A DNA stretch of 64,000 nucleotides from Nereida ignava (GTDB lineage Bacteria; Pseudomonadota; Alphaproteobacteria; Rhodobacterales; Rhodobacteraceae): NCBI RefSeq assembly GCF_001049735.1, contig NZ_CVPC01000005.1, positions 1 through 64,000 of the forward strand, read 5' to 3'. This document shows, piece by piece, positions 18,509 to 28,908 of this stretch (position 1 is the first letter of the stretch; each line of letters begins with the position of its first letter). The notes under the pieces were generated by a model. The model ran no database searches. It saw only the letters and a program-made list of their open reading frames with translations, and was not told the DNA's origin. The position numbers and the translations under genes are program-made.

Positions 18509-20197
18509 ATGGCCCATGACGGACAAGATATGACCCTCACGCAAGCTACTGTTCTGCCTGATCTTTTGGCACTGACGGCGGATGCTATCGCGCCCTGCGA
18601 AAAAGTGCTGGAGACCGCGAAAGAATGCCTTCGTGCCACAGTCACGGACGGCGATCGCATCAGCGGTGCGTTGATTGAGCAAAACCAGACGGCGGCGCAT
18701 GGGCTGGCGTGGTTGGCCACATATGTAGAGGCCCTGCGCCAAATGCAGAACTGGGCCGAGGGTTTGCAAGCATCCGGCACATTTGGTGAGACCGAACAGT
18801 TGCTTCATCAGATCGCCTTTGGTGAATACCTGTGGCAAATCTACGGTGGCATCCCGATGAACCAAGGCGAGATCCTGCGCCTGCAAGACATCGGCATGAC
18901 CCAAGAGCAAATGGGCGCGCTGATGACGCCTGCGGTGATGAAGCTGACCCAGAGCGGCAACACCCAAGCCGCACGCAGCCGCCTTGTGGAACTGATGCAG
19001 GAGCAATCCGCCAACATCACCGTTGGTGCCTCTGGGCTGGATGAAGAGCTGGAGATGATCCGCGAGCAATTCCGCCGCTATGCGGTTGAGAAGGTTGAGC
19101 CCTTTGCCCACGAATGGCACCTCAAAGACGAGTTGATCCCTATGGAGATCATCGAAGAGCTGGCCGAGATGGGTGTGTTCGGCCTGACCATTCCCGAAGA
19201 ATACGGCGGGTTTGGCCTGTCCAAAGCGTCTATGTGCGTGGTCTCCGAGGAGCTTTCGCGCGGCTATATCGGCGTTGGCAGCCTTGGCACCCGTTCTGAA
19301 ATCGCAGCCGAATTGATCATTTGCGGCGGCACAGAAGAGCAAAAGCAAAAGTGGCTGCCCCGTTTGGCAAGCGCTGAGACGTTGCCCACAGCCGTCTTCA
19401 CCGAGCCGAACACAGGCTCTGACCTTGGTGCGCTGCGCACACGTGCGGTCAAAGATGATAACGGTGACTACGCGGTGACCGGCAACAAGACGTGGATCAC
19501 CCACGCCACCCGCACACAGATCATGACCCTCCTTGCGCGCACGGACCCCGAGACAACCAACTATAAAGGGTTGTCTATGTTCATCGCCGAGAAAACCCCC
19601 GGCACCGAGGAAAACCCCTTCCCGACCGAAGGCATGACCGGCGGCGAGATCGAAGTGCTGGGCTACCGCGGCATGAAAGAATACGAACTGGCGTTCGATA
19701 ACTTCCACGTCAAAGGCGAGAACCTTTTGGGCGGCACCGAAGGTATGGGCTTCAAGCACTTGATGGAGACATTCGAAAGTGCACGCATCCAGACCGCAGC
19801 GCGGGCCGTTGGTGTGGCTGCATCTGCGCTGGACGTCGGGATGCAATACGCGCTGGACCGTAAACAGTTCGGCAAGGCGTTGATCAACTTCCCACGCGTT
19901 TCCAGCAAATTGGCAATGATGGCCGTTGAAACCATGGTCGCCCGCCAGCTGACGTATTTCTCAGCCAATGAGAAAGACGAAGGCCGCCGCTGTGATCTTG
20001 AGGCGGGGATGGCGAAACTTTTGGGCGCGCGGGTTGCGTGGGCTGCGGCCGACAACGCGTTGCAGGTCCACGGCGGCAACGGTTTTGCGCTTGAGTACAA
20101 AATCAGCCGAATCCTGTGTGATGCACGCATCCTCAACATCTTTGAGGGCGCTGCAGAAATTCAGGCACAGGTTATTGCGCGCCGCCTTTTGGGATAG
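18509..20197 (+). CDS. mcd: acyl-CoA dehydrogenase, probable (2S)-methylsuccinyl-CoA dehydrogenase
   Basis: The 562-residue protein has an acyl-CoA dehydrogenase domain (about residues 170-562) preceded by an extension of about 170 residues. This layout is typical of methylsuccinyl-CoA dehydrogenase, which makes mesaconyl-C1-CoA in the ethylmalonyl-CoA pathway of acetate assimilation. FAD/substrate blocks TEPNTGSDLGALRT, the DRKQFGKAL region, and QVHGGNGFALEY with FEGAAEIQ (likely catalytic Glu) are present. AAAAGGA precedes the chosen ATG by 9 nt. Other ethylmalonyl-CoA genes are outside the window. A general acyl-CoA dehydrogenase is the alternative. Confidence 0.78.
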   Translation: MAHDGQDMTLTQATVLPDLLALTADAIAPCEKVLETAKECLRATVTDGDRISGALIEQNQTAAHGLAWLATYVEALRQMQNWAEGLQASGTFGETEQLLHQIAFGEYLWQIYGGIPMNQGEILRLQDIGMTQEQMGALMTPAVMKLTQSGNTQAARSRLVELMQEQSANITVGASGLDEELEMIREQFRRYAVEKVEPFAHEWHLKDELIPMEIIEELAEMGVFGLTIPEEYGGFGLSKASMCVVSEELSRGYIGVGSLGTRSEIAAELIICGGTEEQKQKWLPRLASAETLPTAVFTEPNTGSDLGALRTRAVKDDNGDYAVTGNKTWITHATRTQIMTLLARTDPETTNYKGLSMFIAEKTPGTEENPFPTEGMTGGEIEVLGYRGMKEYELAFDNFHVKGENLLGGTEGMGFKHLMETFESARIQTAARAVGVAASALDVGMQYALDRKQFGKALINFPRVSSKLAMMAVETMVARQLTYFSANEKDEGRRCDLEAGMAKLLGARVAWAAADNALQVHGGNGFALEYKISRILCDARILNIFEGAAEIQAQVIARRLLG

Positions 20198-20225
20198 GCC
20201 GCTTAGCCAAACACATCTGACATGC

Positions 20226-20256
20226 AAAGCCCCTGCCAATGTGCGGGGGCTTTTAC
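20226..20256 (+). terminator. rho-independent terminator after the mcd-like gene
   Basis: AAAGCCCC and GGGGCTTT form an 8-bp stem with a 12-nt loop, and the arm runs into TTTT. It lies about 30 nt after the stop codon. Confidence 0.8.
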
Positions 20257-20326
20257 GTTTGCGGCGCACACAAGGATATGAACTGCCGGCACTTGCCGCC
20301 CAATGTGTCAGCAGTAAGGTGCCTGC

Positions 20327-20727
20327 ATGAAAACCGTCTGCCCTTCGTTCTTTGTGCCTCACTTGCGGCCTGTGCTGCTAACGAAACCATTACGGCTTAT
20401 GGTGCCGGTGACCGCGTTTGGCGTGTGAGCGAAATAAACGGCGCAGCTTTTGACGCGGCCGCAACGATCAGCTTTGCCGCAGCGGGAACCGTGACAGGTA
20501 CGGCGCCGTGCAACACATTCACCGCACGCCAGATGGCGCCTTACCCTTGGATTGAACTTGGTCCCATCGCGGCGACAAAGCGCGCCTGCCCTGACTTGGC
20601 GCAGGAAACTACGTTCTTTGAGACCTTGAGCGCGGTAAATACTGCAGATGTTCTGGGAGGCACGATGATTTTGACGGCCATCACCGACGGTGAAACCACA
20701 GCGCAGATGGTACTGGAAGCGCGCTAA
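20327..20727 (+). pseudogene. META-domain lipoprotein gene with an apparent frameshift after codon 2
   Basis: The frame ending at 20727 encodes a HslJ/META-like domain (DRVWRVSEINGAAF, then APCNTFTA and ATKRACPDL). Immediately before it is a classic lipoprotein signal, NRLPFVLCASLAAC, with lipobox LAAC. The only well-placed start, ATG at 20327 with AAGG 8 nt upstream, is out of frame: it is followed by AAAA, and one more A would give MKNRLPFVLCASLAAC. Either a base was lost in the A run, or the sequence carries an error, or an unusual start is used. META-domain lipoproteins are outer-membrane or stress associated and poorly defined. The gene end overlaps convergent recO by 4 nt. Confidence 0.6.
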
Positions 20728-21470
20728 GGCGATGCCTCTGTTTGGGCTACGCGGCGCAGTGCATCCATCAGGCGGGCGCGTGCAGCAGGGACAGGCTTGC
20801 CCCCTAGGTTTTTCGCCAATTGGGTTTCCAGGAAATGCCCCGTTACTTTTAGTGCTTCGCAAATTTCGGTTGTGCTGGCGTCGCCTTCGCCCAACAGAAC
20901 AGGTGGCAGTGGCAGCAATTTGGAGGCGTATTCGCCTGCTCCTTTTGCTGTCACAGCCCGCCCCGTTTTGGGGCTGACAAAGGCCAAACCTTCTTGCGCA
21001 CCGGTCACAGCGCAAGCGCTTAGATCAAGCCCGTAGCCCGCTGTTTCAAGCAGCATCATTTCCCACTGAAGATAAGCCAGCGGCCACACATCATCTTGCC
21101 CCAGCAAATCAAGAAGAGCCGTGGAGCGCGCGTAAAACTCGGCGTCCCCCTCCCCTTCCGCCAATGAAAACGCCAGCAAAGACGTGACCGCCGTGAGCCC
21201 CGCCAACGCAAAGCGGTTGTTCATGGCAATGGCCGCGCGGCTGCGCTGTGGCTCAACGGTGAAGGCCCCAAGGTGTTCGGCCAAACGTGCTTTCCAAGTG
21301 ACGTCAAGTTGCGCGCCAGCTTGCAACACCGGCGTCATTTTCCGGCTAGACGCGCCGCGTACCACACCTGAAGCCAGACCGTGTTCGGCGGTAAACACTT
21401 CAATGATCGCAGCACTTTCTGCGTGGCGGCGCACCGATAGCAAAACGCCCTCGTCACGCCACGTGATCAT
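20724..21470 (-). CDS. recO: RecO, DNA repair and recombination mediator
   Basis: The 248-residue protein begins with the RecO OB-fold block ([19 protein letters not shown]...GLASGVVRG) and ends with a helical domain. RecO works with RecR to load RecA onto SSB-coated DNA. The zinc-cysteine cluster of some RecO proteins is not evident, which is usual in this group. It is the last gene of the operon and starts 4 nt inside the DUF1491 gene end. Confidence 0.94.
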   Translation of the reverse strand: MITWRDEGVLLSVRRHAESAAIIEVFTAEHGLASGVVRGASSRKMTPVLQAGAQLDVTWKARLAEHLGAFTVEPQRSRAAIAMNNRFALAGLTAVTSLLAFSLAEGEGDAEFYARSTALLDLLGQDDVWPLAYLQWEMMLLETAGYGLDLSACAVTGAQEGLAFVSPKTGRAVTAKGAGEYASKLLPLPPVLLGEGDASTTEICEALKVTGHFLETQLAKNLGGKPVPAARARLMDALRRVAQTEASP

Positions 21471-21805
21471 TCGCTTAGACCCGGCTCATCCAGCAAATGG
21501 CGGCCTTGCCGGTCTTCGACCTCAATCACCCAAAGGTCAGGATCAAAGCCACGCTGTTTGCTTAGTGAAGCATCCACATCACGTTCGTCGCCCTCGGCCA
21601 GAATGACCCAATTGCGGTCACCCGTCATAATGTCAAAGCTGCGTTGGTAGGCCGTGGCCTTACCATCAAGGGTATTCATCTTGATCAAAATCGCCCCTGC
21701 GGTCAGATCACCTTTGGCCACCACAAACGCGGGAATATCCATCAGGCGCAGTCGCGTCAGATACGCCCCCACCCACACATCTGCGGTGAGACGGGCCAAA
21801 CTCAT
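21467..21805 (-). CDS. DUF1491 family protein
   Basis: The 112-residue soluble protein matches the DUF1491 family, which is found in alphaproteobacteria without a known function. Recognisable blocks are the N-terminal [19 protein letters not shown] and an internal [14 protein letters not shown]. No signal peptide or membrane helix is present. It is coupled by 4-nt overlaps to era upstream and recO downstream, a conserved position that suggests a housekeeping role. Confidence 0.85.
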   Translation of the reverse strand: MSLARLTADVWVGAYLTRLRLMDIPAFVVAKGDLTAGAILIKMNTLDGKATAYQRSFDIMTGDRNWVILAEGDERDVDASLSKQRGFDPDLWVIEVEDRQGRHLLDEPGLSE

Positions 21806-22710
21806 AGAGCGCCGTCTTTGAAATCAAGCCCCATTTCGGAATAGCGCTCGGATTCTTCAAGCCAGTTTGGACGCACTTTTACTTGCAAAAAGAGGTGCAC
21901 TTTGCGGCCAACGAATTCTGTCAGCTCTTCACGTGCCGCTTTGCCAAGCGCTTTGATCGTCTCGCCGCGGTTGCCCAAGACGATGCCTTTGTGGCCATCG
22001 CGCATCACATAGATCAGCTGATCAATGCGTACCGAACCATCTTCGCGTTCTTCCCATTTTTCCGTCTCTACGGTCATTTGGTAAGGCAGCTCTTGGTGCA
22101 AGCGAAGGGTCAGTTTTTCGCGGGTCACTTCGGCTGCAATCATACGCATGGGCAGGTCAGCGATCTGATCTTCGGGGTACAAGTACGGACCCTCCGGCAC
22201 GACACCCGCAAGCCATGATTTCAGCGTGTCAGTACCGTGGCCTTTTTCGGCACTGATGAGGAAAGTTTCTTCAAAGGCAAACAATGCGTTCAACTCTTTG
22301 GTCAGCCCCAGCAGAACATCCGCTTGAACACGGTCGATCTTGTTGATGGCAAGGGCAACGCGTTGTGTACCCTCGCGCTCTGACAAGCTTTCGATGATCT
22401 GGCGAACCCCGTCCGTGATGCCACGGTGAGCTTCGATCATAAGAACAACAATGTCCGCATCCGCAGCCCCACCCCACGCGGCTGTAACCATCGCGCGGTC
22501 AAGGCGGCGGCGCGGGCGGAAAATACCGGGGGTGTCCACGAACACAATTTGGCTGTCGCCTGACATGGCAACACCGCGAATACGGGCGCGGGTGGTTTGT
22601 ACTTTGTGGGTCACGATGGACACTTTCGCGCCAACCATGCGGTTGAGAAGCGTGGATTTCCCTGCGTTGGGCTCTCCGATGAGGGCCACAAATCCGGCGC
22701 GTGTTGTCAT
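21802..22710 (-). CDS. era: Era, ribosome-assembly GTPase
   Basis: Era binds 16S rRNA and helps small-subunit maturation. The 302-residue protein has G1 [13 protein letters not shown]3 DTPG, G4 NKID and a C-terminal KH RNA-binding domain ([18 protein letters not shown]). Length is typical. It directly follows rnc with a 4-nt overlap, the common rnc-era pairing that links rRNA processing and assembly. Confidence 0.97.
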   Translation of the reverse strand: MTTRAGFVALIGEPNAGKSTLLNRMVGAKVSIVTHKVQTTRARIRGVAMSGDSQIVFVDTPGIFRPRRRLDRAMVTAAWGGAADADIVVLMIEAHRGITDGVRQIIESLSEREGTQRVALAINKIDRVQADVLLGLTKELNALFAFEETFLISAEKGHGTDTLKSWLAGVVPEGPYLYPEDQIADLPMRMIAAEVTREKLTLRLHQELPYQMTVETEKWEEREDGSVRIDQLIYVMRDGHKGIVLGNRGETIKALGKAAREELTEFVGRKVHLFLQVKVRPNWLEESERYSEMGLDFKDGAL

Positions 22711-23387
22711 GGTTTTACCTTTTCCAAAAGCGCCTTCGCGGCGGCTTGTTCGGCGTTGCGTTTGTTGCCTGCGGTGGCCGTCGCGGCCTCGCCGCTGGCC
22801 AGCTGTACTTCGATTGTGAAGACCGGCGCGTGATCAGGGCCACTACGTGATACTTCACGGTAACTGGGTGGGTTCTGCTTAAGGCTTTGCGCGTGTTCTT
22901 GCAGCGTTGTCTTGGCATCGCGGGCATCGGCCTCAACGGTTTCGACCCGCTTGCCCCAAAGGCGCAAAATAGTGCTGCGTGCGGCTTCGAAACCACCATC
23001 ACGGTAAATCGCGGCAATTACCGCTTCCATTGCATCACCCAGAAGGGCCTCTTTGCGGCGTCCACCAGACAGCATTTCGGAGCGGCCCAATTTCAGCACT
23101 GCACCCACATCAATGTCACGGGCCACGGCGGCACAGGTTTCTTTGCGCACAAGCGCGTTGAAGCGCGGCGCAAGTTTGCCTTCGGCGGCGGCACGATCTG
23201 CATCAAGAAGGGCTTCAGCCATCACAAGGCCCAAAACACGGTCGCCCAGAAACTCGAGCCGCTGGTTGTCATCGCGGTTTGGCGTGGACATGGACGAATG
23301 GGTAACGGCCCGCACCAAAAGGTCGGGCCGTTCAAAGGCGTATCCCAAACGGGTTTGGAATGCTTTCAGATCTGCGCTTAGCTTCAT
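22707..23387 (-). CDS. rnc: ribonuclease III
   Basis: RNase III cuts double-stranded RNA, including the rRNA precursor. The 226-residue protein has the catalytic signature [11 protein letters not shown] near residue 43 and a C-terminal double-stranded-RNA-binding domain ([12 protein letters not shown], ending [17 protein letters not shown]). The gene overlaps lepB and era by 4 nt each. Confidence 0.96.
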   Translation of the reverse strand: MKLSADLKAFQTRLGYAFERPDLLVRAVTHSSMSTPNRDDNQRLEFLGDRVLGLVMAEALLDADRAAAEGKLAPRFNALVRKETCAAVARDIDVGAVLKLGRSEMLSGGRRKEALLGDAMEAVIAAIYRDGGFEAARSTILRLWGKRVETVEADARDAKTTLQEHAQSLKQNPPSYREVSRSGPDHAPVFTIEVQLASGEAATATAGNKRNAEQAAAKALLEKVKP

Positions 23388-24166
23388 TGCAACTTCTTAA
23401 AGAAACGGTCCGCGCGCCATGTCCAAAAGAACAACATAGAGCGACCTTGTGAGCTGAAGATAACGCGGTCGGCGCGACCGATGAGATACTTGGCGGGAAC
23501 AAAACCAACGCCCCCAAGTGACTGCGGAAAGCGGCTGTCAGATGAGTTATCGCGGTTGTCGCCCATGAAGAAATAGTTGCCTTCAGGCACTGTGTAGACG
23601 GGTGTGTTATCGGCGCTGCTGACGCGCACATCCAAGATTGAATGTGACGAACCATCAGGCAGAGTTTCGATATATTTGTCTTTAATGCAATCCGCGCCAA
23701 GACCAACCGACCCCTTGCAAGCGGGCAATCGTTTTTGCGGACCTTGGGCTTCGAACACCTCAACAAACTCACCAGCGGCTTCAATGCCCACGGGGGTGTC
23801 GTTGATGTGCAGCACCGCGTTTTTCATTTGAATGCGGTCGCCCGGCATCCCCACAACGCGCTTGATGAAATCAGAGTTGTTCACAGGGTGGCGGAACACC
23901 ACAATATCACCGCGCTCGGGTTCAGAACCAAAGATGCGATCTGGAATGGGGCAGGCAGAAAATGGACAGGAATACTGTGAATACCCATAGGCCATCTTGT
24001 TCACGAACAGAAAATCACCGACCAGCAGCGTGTCTTTCATAGAGCCTGACGGGATCCAGAACGGCTGAAAGAACAGGGTGCGAAAGACGCCCGCAATCAG
24101 CAAAGCATAGACAACGGTCTTGATGGTCTCGCCGATGCTATCTTTGGCTGTGTCTTTTTTGGCCAT
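23384..24166 (-). CDS. lepB: signal peptidase I
   Basis: It removes signal peptides from exported proteins at the outer face of the inner membrane. The 260-residue protein has an N-terminal membrane helix, the catalytic serine in [14 protein letters not shown], the catalytic lysine block [13 protein letters not shown] and the [11 protein letters not shown] box. There is an internal pair of cysteines in YSCPFSACP. It is upstream of rnc in the operon. Confidence 0.95.
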   Translation of the reverse strand: MAKKDTAKDSIGETIKTVVYALLIAGVFRTLFFQPFWIPSGSMKDTLLVGDFLFVNKMAYGYSQYSCPFSACPIPDRIFGSEPERGDIVVFRHPVNNSDFIKRVVGMPGDRIQMKNAVLHINDTPVGIEAAGEFVEVFEAQGPQKRLPACKGSVGLGADCIKDKYIETLPDGSSHSILDVRVSSADNTPVYTVPEGNYFFMGDNRDNSSDSRFPQSLGGVGFVPAKYLIGRADRVIFSSQGRSMLFFWTWRADRFFKKLQ

Positions 24167-24239
24167 AAAAGAGGTCCGATCTGTAAAAATGAGTTGGGGC
24201 TAGATGGGCCGCGAGGGCACGACTGTCAAGGTTTGCAGC

Positions 24240-24650
24240 TTATCCGCGGGCGGAAACGGGCCGCGCCTCAATCACAACGAAAGCCTGTGCCCATGGATGG
24301 TCATCAGTTAAGGTTACATGAACAATCGCTTCATGCCCGTCGGGCGTCATTGCGGCGAGGCGATCTTTGGCCCACCCCGTCACATGCATCACGGGCTGGC
24401 CTGTGCGCAGATTGCTCACGGACATGTCTTTCCACGCAATCCCCATGGCCAATCCCGTACCAAGTGCCTTGGAACACGCTTCTTTGGCGGCCCACCGTTT
24501 GGCGTAGGTGCCAGCAATATCTTTGCGGCTTTCAGATTTGCGTTTTTCTTCATCCGTAAAGACGCGGTTTTTGAACCTGTCGCCAAACCGATCAAGCGTG
24601 CCTTGAATACGCTCTATGTTCGCCAAATCCGTGCCAATCCCAAGGATCAT
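24240..24650 (-). CDS. acpS: holo-[acyl-carrier-protein] synthase
   Basis: AcpS attaches the 4'-phosphopantetheine arm to acyl carrier protein. The 136-residue protein starts with the family signature [15 protein letters not shown] and has the [14 protein letters not shown] motif with the Mg-binding glutamate. The start at that methionine is certain by homology; a frame 20 codons longer overlaps pdxJ. The pdxJ-acpS-lepB order is conserved in proteobacteria. Confidence 0.95.
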   Translation of the reverse strand: MILGIGTDLANIERIQGTLDRFGDRFKNRVFTDEEKRKSESRKDIAGTYAKRWAAKEACSKALGTGLAMGIAWKDMSVSNLRTGQPVMHVTGWAKDRLAAMTPDGHEAIVHVTLTDDHPWAQAFVVIEARPVSARG

Positions 24651-24690
24651 GCGCCGCACTCCCAATGGGCGAAATATGTGTCGCCGGTCT

Positions 24691-25437
24691 TCACAGTGTG
24701 CGCGCGACATCCATCAGGCGGCGCATTTCAGCCATCGCATCGGGCAAACCGCGGAAGATTGCCTCGCCAATAAGGAAATGACCGATGTTAAGTTCTTTGA
24801 CCTCGGGCAATGCGGCGATGGGGCTGACGCAGCCATAGGTCAGACCGTGGCCTGCGTGGACCTCAAGCCCGAGGCTATGCGCGTAACTGGCCATGTCAGT
24901 CAGCTTGGCCAGTTCCGCGTCACGGGTCAGCAAATCACCTTCGGCAAAAGCGTCACAATAGGCACCCGTGTGCAGCTCAATCACCTCTGCACCAATCCGG
25001 TGCGCCGCATCAATTTGGCGCGGATCAGCGGCAATAAAGATTGAAACGCGCGAGCCAGCTTCGCGCAGCGGCGCGATATAATGGGCAAGGCGGTTTTCCT
25101 CGCGGGCTACTTCAAGGCCACCTTCGGTTGTGCGTTCTTCGCGCTTTTCGGGCACAATACACACCGCATGGGGTTTATGGCGTAGCGCGATTTGCTGCAT
25201 CTCATCAGTGGCGGCCATCTCAAAGTTAAGCGGCACCGTAAGCGCCTCCATCAATGCTTCGATATCCGCGTCACCAATGTGGCGGCGATCTTCGCGCAGG
25301 TGTGCGGTAATGCCGTCGGCGCCCGCCTCTTGGGCGACAATCGCCGCACGCACAGGATCAGGCACAGTACCACCACGGGCATTGCGAACAGTCGCAACGT
25401 GATCAATGTTCACCCCAAGGCGTAGTTCCTGTGTCAT
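24691..25437 (-). CDS. pdxJ: pyridoxine 5'-phosphate synthase
   Basis: PdxJ condenses 1-deoxyxylulose 5-phosphate with 3-amino-2-oxopropyl phosphate to make vitamin B6. The 248-residue TIM barrel opens with [17 protein letters not shown] and includes the HLREDRRHI block and a C-terminal [14 protein letters not shown]. The start [10 protein letters not shown] is favoured over one seven codons upstream by similarity. It lies 40 nt ahead of acpS. Confidence 0.95.
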   Translation of the reverse strand: MTQELRLGVNIDHVATVRNARGGTVPDPVRAAIVAQEAGADGITAHLREDRRHIGDADIEALMEALTVPLNFEMAATDEMQQIALRHKPHAVCIVPEKREERTTEGGLEVAREENRLAHYIAPLREAGSRVSIFIAADPRQIDAAHRIGAEVIELHTGAYCDAFAEGDLLTRDAELAKLTDMASYAHSLGLEVHAGHGLTYGCVSPIAALPEVKELNIGHFLIGEAIFRGLPDAMAEMRRLMDVARTL

Positions 25438-25515
25438 CTCGCTGATCCCTCTGCACATCGTGTGATGTGGACATTAGGAGAAACCCGTGACGGTGCAAGG
25501 GGCGAAGCGAAAGAG

Positions 25516-26187
25516 TCACGGATCGTGAGGCTGACCTTCAACTTTTTTGGCCGCAGCCTTCTGTGCTGCTTTCTCGCGGATTTCGGCAAGTTTCTTTTTC
25601 AGCATACCCTTGCGGCGGTTCTTATAAGCCCGAATGACTGGCACGCTAAGAAAATAACAGGCGTAGGCACAGATCACGCCAGGAAAGATACCACCCACAA
25701 GATAGGGATAAAACACTTCTGCAAAAAAGACGTGAAGCCCATGCCAGTCCGCAACGCGGTCCGAAAACAGAGCCGTAAAATTGTGCGCAAGATCAAGAAA
25801 CGCATCGGCAAATTTACCGCCCAGTGAGCGTTCAACATCGATGACAGTGCCAGTACCGAGCAAGAAATGCCCTGTCCCTAAGGACGCAGCCCCAATGGGG
25901 ATATAGGTAAGCGGATTGCCAAAAAACGTACCCAGCAATGCCGCCAGAATGTTGCCGCGCATGGCCTTGGCAAGGCCTGCCGCGATCAAGAAGTGCAACC
26001 CGTAGAACGGCGTGAAGGCCGTGAATACGCCCGCCCAAATACCGCGGGCAATTGTTTCCGGCTCATCGGGCAAACGGCGCAAACGGTGTTTTACATAATG
26101 AAACGCGCGCGCCCAACCGCCGCGGGGCCACAAGAACTCGCGCGCAGTGCTCAGCCAAGACCGTTTATCGCGGCGTTTGAAAATCAA
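25516..26187 (-). CDS. DUF2062 domain membrane protein
   Basis: The 223-residue protein has a basic N-terminus, then the DUF2062 domain with a glycine-rich membrane core (FTPFYGLHFLIAAGLAKAMRGN, then GTFFGNPLTYIP). A further C-terminal hydrophobic segment (YLVGGIFPGVICAYACYFL) is followed by a Lys/Arg-rich tail. The family is widespread, sometimes fused to glycosyltransferases, and has no assigned function. It lies between the stringent-response gene and pdxJ on the same strand. Confidence 0.83.
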   Translation of the reverse strand: MIFKRRDKRSWLSTAREFLWPRGGWARAFHYVKHRLRRLPDEPETIARGIWAGVFTAFTPFYGLHFLIAAGLAKAMRGNILAALLGTFFGNPLTYIPIGAASLGTGHFLLGTGTVIDVERSLGGKFADAFLDLAHNFTALFSDRVADWHGLHVFFAEVFYPYLVGGIFPGVICAYACYFLSVPVIRAYKNRRKGMLKKKLAEIREKAAQKAAAKKVEGQPHDP

Positions 26188-26291
26188 AATATGTCCTTCG
26201 TTGCTGGCCGATGTTCAGCACATATGTTTGGTGCGACTTTACTCAACCCACCTACTAATAACAGACCCCAGTTCGCGTTATGGGATTTGCC

Positions 26292-28454
26292 TTAATGGAC
26301 CGTGTTGCTGGCCCCTGTCCCTTTGCCGACCTTACGCGGCACGTTATCACCGCGCATCCGTGCGATGTGCGCAACGCTGGTGTCTGCCTCAAGTGCGGTG
26401 CAAACCGCGTGCATGTGACTGACGTCTCTTAGCTCAACATCAATGATCAAACGGTAAAAATCAGGGGTGCGTTCCTCAAATGTGATGTTTGAAATATTTG
26501 CGCCGCGCTCGCCGATAAGCGTACATAGACGGCCCAAAACACCCGCATCATTGGCGATGGTCAGCTCAATTGTTGCACCGTAAATCGCAGCATGCGGCCC
26601 CTCGTGCCAATGCAGATCAACCCAGCGATCACTGTCGTCATCGGTCAGTTGGGTAAGCGTGTTACAGTCAATCGCGTGAATCGTAACACCCTCACCAAGG
26701 GTGGTTATGCCCACAATCCGCTCACCCGGAAGCGGTGCACAGCAGCCCGCACGCCGGAACGTTTGATCCGCACGCAAGCCAACAACAGCACGGTTGCCTT
26801 CGACAATTTCACCCGTTTTTGTGGCCAACTCAGGGAACAATACCTGAATGACATCGCGCGCGGTGATCTGCGCGGCACCAAGCTGCGCAAGCAATGTATC
26901 GCGTCCGCCGAGCCCCATGGTTTTAGCGGCTGTGGTCAATGCTTTATCCGTTGCTTGCTTGCCGATGTGTTCAAACCCAACGCGCGCAAGTTCTTGGCCA
27001 AGCTTGATGTAGCGCTCTGTGTCTTCTTCGCGCAACGCACGGCGAATGGCAGAGCGCGCCTTGCCGGTTTGCGCAATTTCCATCCATGTGGCTTCAGGTT
27101 TTTGGCCCTCGGCCGTGATGATCTCAACGGATTGACCGTTTTTGAGGCGGGTCCACAGCGGCACGCGCAGGCCATCAATTTTGGCGCCGACACAGGCGCT
27201 GCCAATCCTTGTGTGGATTGCATAGGCAAAATCAATCGGGGTCGCACCGCGCGGCAATTTGAACACGTCGCCCTTTGGAGTGAAGCAAAACACCTGATCG
27301 GAATACATTTCCAGCTTTACGGCCTCAAGGAACTCATCGTGATCCTCGGCCTGCTCAAAACGCTCTTTCAGACCCGCAACCCATTTTGCCGGGTCAACGG
27401 CGAAGGGGTTATTTGAGCGCACACCGTCGCGGTAAGACCAGTGAGCGGCCACGCCATCTTCGGCCACATCGTGCATTTGGTGGGTGCGAATTTGCACCTC
27501 AACGCGCTTACCATCACGTCCAGAAACAGTGGTGTGCAAGCTGCGATAACCGTTAGATTTGGGCTGGCTGATGTAGTCTTTGAAACGTCCGGGAATAGAG
27601 CGCCAGCGACGGTGGATGATGCCCAGAATTTGATAGCACTCAGCCTCGGACGCACAGACAATTCGAAAGCCATAGATGTCAGACAGGCGGCTAAACCCTT
27701 GGTCTTTTTCCTGCATCTTGCGCCAGATCGAGAACGGCTTTTTCGCGCGCCCAAAAACATCAGCCTCGATGCCTTCTTTCTTCAACTCGATGCGCATATC
27801 ACCGGTGATCTGATGGATCACATCGCCAGTTTCTTTTTGCAGGCGAATAAAGCGGCGGATAATGCTGGCGCGGCCTTCGGGGTTCAGCACTTTGAAGGCC
27901 AGATCTTCAAGCTCTTCGCGCATCCATTGCATACCCATACGGCCCGCAAGAGGCGCATAAATGTCCATGGTTTCGCGGGCTTTTTGGGCCTGCTTTTCGG
28001 GGCGCATGGATTTGATCGTGCGCATATTATGGAGACGGTCAGCAAGCTTCACGAGGATCACGCGGAAGTCTTTGGACATCGCCATGAACAATTTGCGGAA
28101 ATTCTCGGCCTGCTTTGTCTCGGTGCTGGTCAGCTGAATATTGGTCAGCTTGGTGACACCGTCCACCAAATCCGCCACCTCCCCAGAGAAGAGCTTGCTG
28201 ACCTCCGTATAAGAGGCATCCGTGTCTTCGATAGTGTCATGCAAAAGCGCCGTGACGAGCGTGGCGTCATCAAGACGCTGCTCAGTCAAAATGGCGGCAA
28301 CAGATACAGGGTGCGAAAAATAGGGTTCACCTGAATGGCGGAACTGACCTTCGTGCATGCGCAGGCCGTAATCGTAAGCCCTGCGCAGCACATCTTCGTT
28401 CGTATGTGGATTATAGCTGCGGACCAGCGCGATCAGGTCATCGACTGGGATCAT
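26292..28454 (-). CDS. rsh: bifunctional (p)ppGpp synthetase/hydrolase (Rsh)
   Basis: The 720-residue protein makes and degrades the alarmone (p)ppGpp. It has an N-terminal HD hydrolase domain (HPVSVAAIL..., LLHDTIEDTDAS), a synthetase domain (DIYGFRIVCAS, PKSNGYRSLHTTV), a TGS domain (FCFTPKGDVFKLPRGATPIDFAY) and a C-terminal ACT domain. With both catalytic motifs intact it is likely bifunctional, as is typical for the single Rsh of alphaproteobacteria. It follows rpoZ by 15 nt, and omega is itself a ppGpp-binding subunit in other bacteria. Confidence 0.96.
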   Translation of the reverse strand: MIPVDDLIALVRSYNPHTNEDVLRRAYDYGLRMHEGQFRHSGEPYFSHPVSVAAILTEQRLDDATLVTALLHDTIEDTDASYTEVSKLFSGEVADLVDGVTKLTNIQLTSTETKQAENFRKLFMAMSKDFRVILVKLADRLHNMRTIKSMRPEKQAQKARETMDIYAPLAGRMGMQWMREELEDLAFKVLNPEGRASIIRRFIRLQKETGDVIHQITGDMRIELKKEGIEADVFGRAKKPFSIWRKMQEKDQGFSRLSDIYGFRIVCASEAECYQILGIIHRRWRSIPGRFKDYISQPKSNGYRSLHTTVSGRDGKRVEVQIRTHQMHDVAEDGVAAHWSYRDGVRSNNPFAVDPAKWVAGLKERFEQAEDHDEFLEAVKLEMYSDQVFCFTPKGDVFKLPRGATPIDFAYAIHTRIGSACVGAKIDGLRVPLWTRLKNGQSVEIITAEGQKPEATWMEIAQTGKARSAIRRALREEDTERYIKLGQELARVGFEHIGKQATDKALTTAAKTMGLGGRDTLLAQLGAAQITARDVIQVLFPELATKTGEIVEGNRAVVGLRADQTFRRAGCCAPLPGERIVGITTLGEGVTIHAIDCNTLTQLTDDDSDRWVDLHWHEGPHAAIYGATIELTIANDAGVLGRLCTLIGERGANISNITFEERTPDFYRLIIDVELRDVSHMHAVCTALEADTSVAHIARMRGDNVPRKVGKGTGASNTVH

Positions 28455-28469
28455 CTAGCAGCTAAGCCC

Positions 28470-28826
28470 TTACTTTTGATCTTGAGCTTCCATCAACATG
28501 GCGCGCAGAAGGTCTTCTTCCGCCATATCGTTTTCTGCCGGTTTGTCAGTTTCCTGACCCATCAGAAGCGCCATATCATCATCTTCTGCTTCGTCGACTT
28601 CGATCTGGTTCTGGTTGCTCTCGATCAGACGCTCGCGAAGATCATCCGCTTGCTGTGTCTCATCAGCAATCTCACGCAGAGAAACGACAGGGTTTTTGTC
28701 GTTGTCACGGTCCACAGTGATGGGCGCCCCGCTCGAGATTTCGCGGGCGCGATGTGCAGCCAGCATAACCAAATCGAAACGGTTCGGAACCTTATCAACG
28801 CAATCTTCTACGGTAACGCGCGCCAT
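28470..28826 (-). CDS. rpoZ: RNA polymerase omega subunit
   Basis: The 118-residue protein begins [20 protein letters not shown] and continues [11 protein letters not shown], the standard omega signature. GGAGGG sits 8 nt before the ATG; an upstream in-frame start would read through that site. The C-terminal half is acidic and longer than in E. coli omega, as is usual in the group. It leads the rpoZ-rsh transcript. Confidence 0.96.
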   Translation of the reverse strand: MARVTVEDCVDKVPNRFDLVMLAAHRAREISSGAPITVDRDNDKNPVVSLREIADETQQADDLRERLIESNQNQIEVDEAEDDDMALLMGQETDKPAENDMAEEDLLRAMLMEAQDQK

Positions 28827-28908
28827 CAGGCAGCCCTCCAAATTGAGAAAAATCCATGAAGAATAGGCAACTAGGGCAGATTCCCTTTATTTGCAACTGA
28901 AAACTAGC

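Noticed and set aside
18485-19846. 453-codon open frame on the minus strand, antisense to the acyl-CoA dehydrogenase gene
   Set aside because: It lies fully within a gene with strong family motifs on the other strand; the product is His/Leu/Gln-rich without any domain. It is a codon-bias shadow.
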